Below, in pieces: positions 58,672 to 64,000 of a DNA stretch of 64,000 bases (its first letter is position 1; every line of letters begins with the position of its first letter). The notes beneath the pieces are model-generated. The model was not told where the DNA came from. It ran no database searches and was given only the letters and a program-made list of their open reading frames with translations. A program made the position numbers and the translations under genes. The DNA is from Blasia pusilla (lineage: Eukaryota > Marchantiophyta > Marchantiopsida > Blasiales): the NCBI GenBank assembly GCA_050084515.1, contig CM114275.1:6696001-6760000 (forward strand), written 5' to 3'.

Positions 58672-59960
58672 TAAGTCTTGACCATTGCAGAAAGTTGAGA
58701 AGATGTACATTATTCAAGTGAAGTTGATTTTCTTAACTTTGCTATGTGATTCATTTTAAAAAAAAATGCTGGGAGTTCTCCCCCTTCTTTGTTTGCCACC
58801 AGTTTACTCCTACACTATGTGCATGTCCAAGAAACTGGATGGATGATTGTGCCATCGGCAAATAGTTTTGCCCGACTCCAGGCGAAGTGGTCAGTCTTTC
58901 TGTTTACTTATCTGAGAATGGGGGAATTGGACTGTAGCCCTTGTTAATGAAACTGAATCCTGCAGAATCACACATGAGACTTCAGTGGGTGGAGCTAAGT
59001 CTAGTCATTGCTAATGTGGCTGCCTTGCTTGCACTTTAGGGCCGGAGTCACACACACTACAGTAGATAGCAGTGATGTTGTATCCATGTTCCAATCTTGT
59101 TGAGGATTTTTCTGTCACCCGAGTGGATGTGAATGGAAGGAACATACCAGTGTTTGCGTCTGGATTTTTCAGTGCCTTCACAAACGGTACATGAAGTCCC
59201 TTCTTGAACGAAGAAAAACAATCACAGGCCTTGGGCTAGATCTGGTTTAGATTGTGAACACTTCTTTTTCCTTTCTCAAGCACTGGGTTTGCCTTCAGCA
59301 TTGAACTGTAAGTGACTCACCGACACAGACACTGAACCCGTTGACATAATTGCAGAGTTATGTCAAATAGGGAAAATATTCTTTGGTGGGGCTAGCGAGT
59401 TAGTGACCAGCTCATACGTTATGGGGAAATTTCCTAGATGACTCGCAACGAAAGGCAAAAGTGTGGTGTGGACTGAACCTTTTCATTGCGAAAACTCTTG
59501 GTCTTGTGGCTTGGACTCCAGATCTGATAATCGGATAAGGACCATCCTCAGCCCTTCTCTTGGGCATCTCAAGGAAACAGGTCGCTGAAGACGTTATCTA
59601 ACGTTGCTAAGAAGTTATCGACTCTCGTGAACAAGTAGCAAAGTCCGCTTTCTTTGCTACTGCCAAGAACTCTGTTTTGGGGAGGGAAATGGTTTTGAGC
59701 ACTGATGCCCTGACATATCTACCCGAACAAGTGTGTGCGGGTGATATCCAGCACTAATCAGCTACCATCTTCGACGACCAAAGAGAGGAATGTATGTCAG
59801 CGTCAGTGTACGGCAGGGAAATCTCTCAAAACCGTAGAGGAATAATAATGAGCTTCTTTTACAAATTGTGCATGTGAGGAGTTTTGCGCGTCTATGGAAG
59901 TATTCTCACTATGGAAATTGCCCGTTTTAGATTATCCGGCAGTTGGCCACCTTTACACAG
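58672..59960 (+). other. 3' region of the BTB gene and intergenic DNA
   Basis: No further gene is recognised. An A run at 58759-58767 lies 90 bases after the stop, but I cannot place a polyadenylation site with confidence. Confidence 0.4.
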
Positions 59961-60200
59961 TTGCTGCACTAATGAGCGGGGTTAAGTAGTTTGCAATTCA
60001 TGCCTCACTACGCCTCACAATAGAGAAAGAATACAGAGCATTTATGGCTCCCTTTATTGCTTTGCTTAATAAAGCAATAAAGGCTCCCTCACTACTGACT
60101 GCCTGCAAACATCTCACTAATTGCACTAATGAGCGGGGTTTTAGTAGTCAGCGATTCATGCCTCACTACTGACATCTCACTAATTGCTGGAAAGGAGTGG
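59961..60200 (+). repeat. Direct repeat with a 13-base perfect hairpin between copies
   Basis: GCACTAATGAGCGGGGTT with GATTCATGCCTCACTAC-type sequence occurs near 59966-60012 and again near 60123-60170, a spacing of about 157 bases. Between them CCTTTATTGCTTT (60051-60063) and AAAGCAATAAAGG (60071-60083) are exact complements around a 7-base loop. This could be a small foldback insertion within a duplicated block. Confidence 0.8.
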
Positions 60201-60283
60201 CATTACCCAGCAATCATTAGTAAACTTATTTTGGTGATGCCTAATTGCATGCCAAAAAGAGGATGAACTAACTTCATTTTCTG

Positions 60284-60513
60284 TCCTAAACAGGACATAA
60301 AATGCTAGAGGCCCTTTTTAGTAGTAGTTATAATTCTCTAGGTGTTGTTGATATTGTCTCTGTTGTTGGTGATTTTGGTCGTTAGGAGAATCGTCTCCCC
60401 GCGGCCGGTTTCGGCCTTTTGAAGTCTATTTTTTGAGTCTCCATATGCCCCCTCTTTTGTATCATGATGGGTTTCCCATCCTTTTGTTACATATATATAT
60501 TTTATCCTAAACA
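60284..60513 (+). mobile_element. 5'-truncated LINE copy A with flanking repeats
   Basis: The last codons, stop and 3' untranslated region of the LINE run from about 60305 to 60503 and end in an ACATATATATATTTTA tail. TCCTAAACA stands on both sides (60284-60292 and 60505-60513), a likely target-site duplication, though 12 bases separate the left copy from the LINE homology. This is the layout left by target-primed reverse transcription that stopped early. Confidence 0.8.
60385..60480 (+). other. Three hairpins of the LINE 3' untranslated region, copy A
   Basis: GGAGA-ATCG-TCTCC (60385-60398) overlaps the stop codon. GGCCG-GTTT-CGGCC spans 60403-60416. GATGGG-TTT-CCCATC spans 60466-60480. All three stems are perfect in this copy. 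Confidence 0.88.
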
Positions 60514-61531
60514 AGCAAATGAATTCGGAAGAAACTTCCTTTATTATCATGATAGATGGTAGGGAAAGGTGTCCATCGGCCTTCGAATGCATTCTTGGGT
60601 TGCATCTTTCCTTAACATATGCAACATCCACGGTTGCCCGAGTCTATGAAGTCCTACCTCTGATAATGTGTGTCGGTGCACATATAATCTGAAAGGTATC
60701 AACTATTGTAGACACATGATATAAAAAGTAGTAATTGCTTCGAATTGTGGTAGTAAGGTGCTTTACTTTAATGAATCCGAAGATTCTCTTTTTTCAATAC
60801 TAAAATGATTCAAAATGTCGGCTTTGATAGACACGCAAAAGAAAAAAAGAAAGTAAAGCAAAGTAAGAATGAAACACTTATATTACACATTTTCATAGAT
60901 GCTCGATTAGCAAACTTAAGCACAATGATAATTACTAGTGCATTCCTTTTTATACTTATCAGTTGTGATACCGAACATCGTGATGATATCATACTATGTA
61001 TAATGAAAAATAGAGCTTGAAAGCATGATCTCTATTTGGTTTAGAAGTTTTGACTAGCATCATTAAGGATGCATGTATGATGCAATGGCATCTCCCTAAA
61101 CCCTAAACGCCCCCCACCCCAATGCGGAAGGTCACTTGTTTTAGGTCTTGGAGATTGTGGTTGAGACCATAGACGTATGATCATGGTGTGACAAACAGGA
61201 TTATCATACAAGTATTACATGACATCCAAAATTTATGTTGTCTCGTAATGCACTTAACTTTTTTTTTAGGGATAAATACCTCACATTACCATGATTGAAT
61301 AGAGAGATTTTTTTTTTTCAAAAGTCTATGGGATGTTGGAATATGAATGCAATTGTGATATGAGTTTTGTATGCAATTGGATTTTTAGGTGGTCTAAATA
61401 TGTTAGCCACCATGCATTTTAGGAATGAGGGTTTAAACTTGGGTAGATTCCACAAGAAGGTAGTAAACATTTGGCACAAGCTACACCCTCTCCAATCATA
61501 AGAATCACATGTCATACTTAATGGCTATGAT
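60514..61531. other. AT-rich intergenic stretch
   Basis: No gene is recognised. It contains the word ACCCTAAACGCCCC near 61100; this is a single occurrence of a CCCTAAA-like word and not a telomeric array. Confidence 0.4.
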
Positions 61532-61978
61532 ATGGTTTCTGCTGGTGAGAAAGTGATCCATACTTTGAAGCACGAATTATGGGAAGACCAAAATGTGTGT
61601 GCCATGTTGGAGTTGAACCCTCACACTTCTAGAAGAGCCACGGTGGAGCAAAACTTAGCAAGTTTAAAGTTTGGTGTGCTACTTGATGTGCTTGCATCAA
61701 ACTTTGTCATTCCTTCTCCTACTTGTAAGAGAGTTGTTACAAAGGTTACCTTTGAAGATCTTCAAATTTATAATTATGCGGAAGCGTATTTCTTGGTGGG
61801 CAATCCAAAACTTACAAGAGATAGTTTGAAGAGAGTTCAAAAAATTCCAGATGTGAAAGAATTAGTTTATTGGAATACAAATAGAGTAGGAGGAGATGAA
61901 ATGTATAAGACAATAATTCTTAACATTTGGTTGGATGGTGCAAAATTTTTTATGTGGGATCTACAACCAGGTTGGTGA
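61532..61978 (+). CDS. Unrecognised 148-codon ORF
   Basis: This frame has protein-like composition and is the longest in its neighbourhood. It begins at ATG (MVSAGEKVIHTLKHELWED) and ends in TGA at 61976. It is rich in Lys, Val and Leu, without a signal peptide or membrane segment, and I know no matching domain. The frame may extend beyond this as exons: the last codons (DLQPGW) sit next to AGGTTGGTGAG, a possible donor. It could be a decayed transposon protein or a lineage-specific gene. Confidence 0.35.
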   Translation: MVSAGEKVIHTLKHELWEDQNVCAMLELNPHTSRRATVEQNLASLKFGVLLDVLASNFVIPSPTCKRVVTKVTFEDLQIYNYAEAYFLVGNPKLTRDSLKRVQKIPDVKELVYWNTNRVGGDEMYKTIILNIWLDGAKFFMWDLQPGW

Positions 61979-63450
61979 GAAATTTTAGTACTAGGTCATC
62001 GTCAACCATGGGTGAGGAAAGAAAACCAGATTAGAGGCCTTGTAGTTGAACATCTCTTCAAGTAGGTTGTATGGATTGGACAAGTACATGCAGAAGATTT
62101 TAAGAAGACATTGTAAACCTTTAGGAAAATCCATAATTGAGGGCGGATCTGCTAGATAGACCTATTTGTGTGGCTGAATGTATTCAATCAATTTTTTTAG
62201 ATCTTTTGCAATTAGTGTATGCAGGTAGGCAACAAAAAATTGTTTACCTAGCTTCGCTACAAGTCTTCTTGTAGAGTCCTCATCAAAAGACTTGTAGAAT
62301 CCTCATCAAATATCCTCAATTCTTATAGTTCGCAGAGTCCTCAAAAAGTACTTTTATCGAGTACTTTGTCTAACCTCCTTACAAAGAGTCTTCTCCAAGT
62401 ATTTTTGTCTTTATCTTATGCTTTAGTTTTTGCAAAAGAGCTTCATACATAGTCAGGACTCTTCTCTGCCAAATCTTTGCCTCATCTTAGTTAGAAAGTT
62501 CTCATCTTTGCCAGTTGTTCTTGTTTGAATAAGCCCTAAGTTTTAGTCTTTGCAATCTAATTCCTCGCTCCTCCCAATCTCTTCGCAAAGACATGAAATT
62601 ATCTTCAAGTCCTTAACTTTGAACAGTATGCAAGGATTTCCTCCACTATTCTTCACGGAGATTTTTGACTTCCAAAGTATCTATCTACTCCTATATTCTA
62701 GCCAAAATTCAAACTCTCATCAGCATAGTCTTCACGGAGATTCTTTCCTAAAGTACTTTTGATTTCCAAAGTTTTTATCTACTCTTATATTCTAGCCAAA
62801 ATTTAAACTCTCATCATCATAGTACTATGAGATCTGATTTCTCCTCTTTTAAAAAATCTTATCATCCTCTTTTAAAAAATCTTATCACATTTAGGAGAGA
62901 CTTCTTCACAAAATGCTATCCGTTTTCATCAAATAAGAGAGGATTAAAATAATTAGAGAAGATTGGGGAAATTACAAAACAGGTGGTAATATTGGGCAAC
63001 TCGTTACTAGATTGGGTGCGGGAAAGGGCCCTTCGGACTTTGTGACAACAAACTTGATTGCAATTGATATTTTCTGTTACTAGATTTTAATCATCCCCGA
63101 ACCAAAGCTTCTTTATTTGCAAACACATGGCATGGAAATGTAAAATAAAAACATGTTTTGGAAATATGGGTAATTTTTAAATATTTTTTCGTCTTGAGCA
63201 TAAGAGGAGTTATACGAGCTGTACATTCCTATTTATTATGCAAGGACGTCCGCTTATCCGAGCATTTCAATTTTTCCTTACATACATGGTGTATGCTTGA
63301 AAAACTGGGCAAGTGCGAACGAGTCAATGGAACAAAAACTTAAGACCACTCAAGTTTGTTTTCACTGAATGGCCAGCCGCCATGTGGTTTATAAAGGATT
63401 AAAAAACTCTACAAGCGTTCTCAGGAAAAGCTACCCAGGTTTTTCCCTCC
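61979..63450. other. AT-rich intergenic stretch with small tandem repeats
   Basis: A block with TATATTCTAGCCAAAAT is duplicated with a period of 94 bases (about 62620-62825). CTCTTTTAAAAAATCTTATCA is doubled at 62846-62888. The rest shows no coding signal. The end of the stretch is the 3' untranslated region of the GAPDH gene. Confidence 0.5.

Positions 63451-64000
<550 letters not shown>

Noticed and set aside
61090-61120. Interstitial telomere repeat
   Set aside because: Only a couple of CCCTAAA-like words occur, without an array.

Overview
The window looks like nuclear DNA of a land plant. Four ordinary host genes are recognisable, all with plant-type relatives: the mitochondrial ATP synthase delta subunit, a FAP2-like chalcone-isomerase-fold protein, a plant BTB/POZ protein of the At1g63850 type, and the 3' end of cytosolic GAPDH. 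Introns are GT-AG and run from tens of bases to about 1.6 kb. The repeats are also plant-like: a Ty3 chromovirus primed by initiator tRNA-Met, a hAT relic, a possible tRNA-derived SINE, and a LINE with a C-terminal endonuclease. A non-seed plant (bryophyte, lycophyte or fern) is my guess; the sequence does not settle it.

Layout: 1-8.2 kb is a nearly complete but dead Ty3 chromovirus (LTRs 603-1756 and 7137-8204). 8.2-16.9 kb holds unidentified ORF pieces, a TA-flanked DNA element, a hAT transposase relic (minus strand) and a decayed GC-rich repeat array. 16.9-27.5 kb contains the two-exon ATP synthase delta gene (minus strand, 21325-22652) in otherwise featureless DNA. 27.5-36 kb is a repeat graveyard: two inverted relics of an LTR-like repeat, two LINE copies and two AT-rich repeats. 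36-41.8 kb holds a second LINE reverse transcriptase scrap, a SINE candidate and a segmental duplication. 41.9-46.5 kb is a ten-exon FAP2-like gene whose splice phases close into a 440-residue reading frame. 46.5-49.8 kb is empty to my eye. 49.8-52.9 kb is the longest copy of the first LINE, split by a reverse-oriented solo LTR of the Ty3 family. 57.3-58.7 kb is the intact single-exon BTB gene. 60.3-60.5 kb is a short 5'-truncated LINE copy, and 63.45-63.77 kb holds the last two GAPDH coding exons.

The genes do not form a pathway; they are independent housekeeping loci in repeat-rich DNA. The most interesting signal is in the LINE. Four copies share hairpins after the stop codon, and some stem pairs change together between copies (GGAGA/TCTCC against a G-run/C-run; GGCCA/TGGCC against GGCCG/CGGCC). 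That suggests a selected RNA structure, plausibly the handle its reverse transcriptase uses to start copying. The LINE carries CCHC and PD-(D/E)XK-like features typical of site-type LINE endonucleases rather than of the common plant L1 type. The nested insertions give a relative order: the LINE copy at 50 kb predates the solo LTR, which is flanked by a 5-base duplication.
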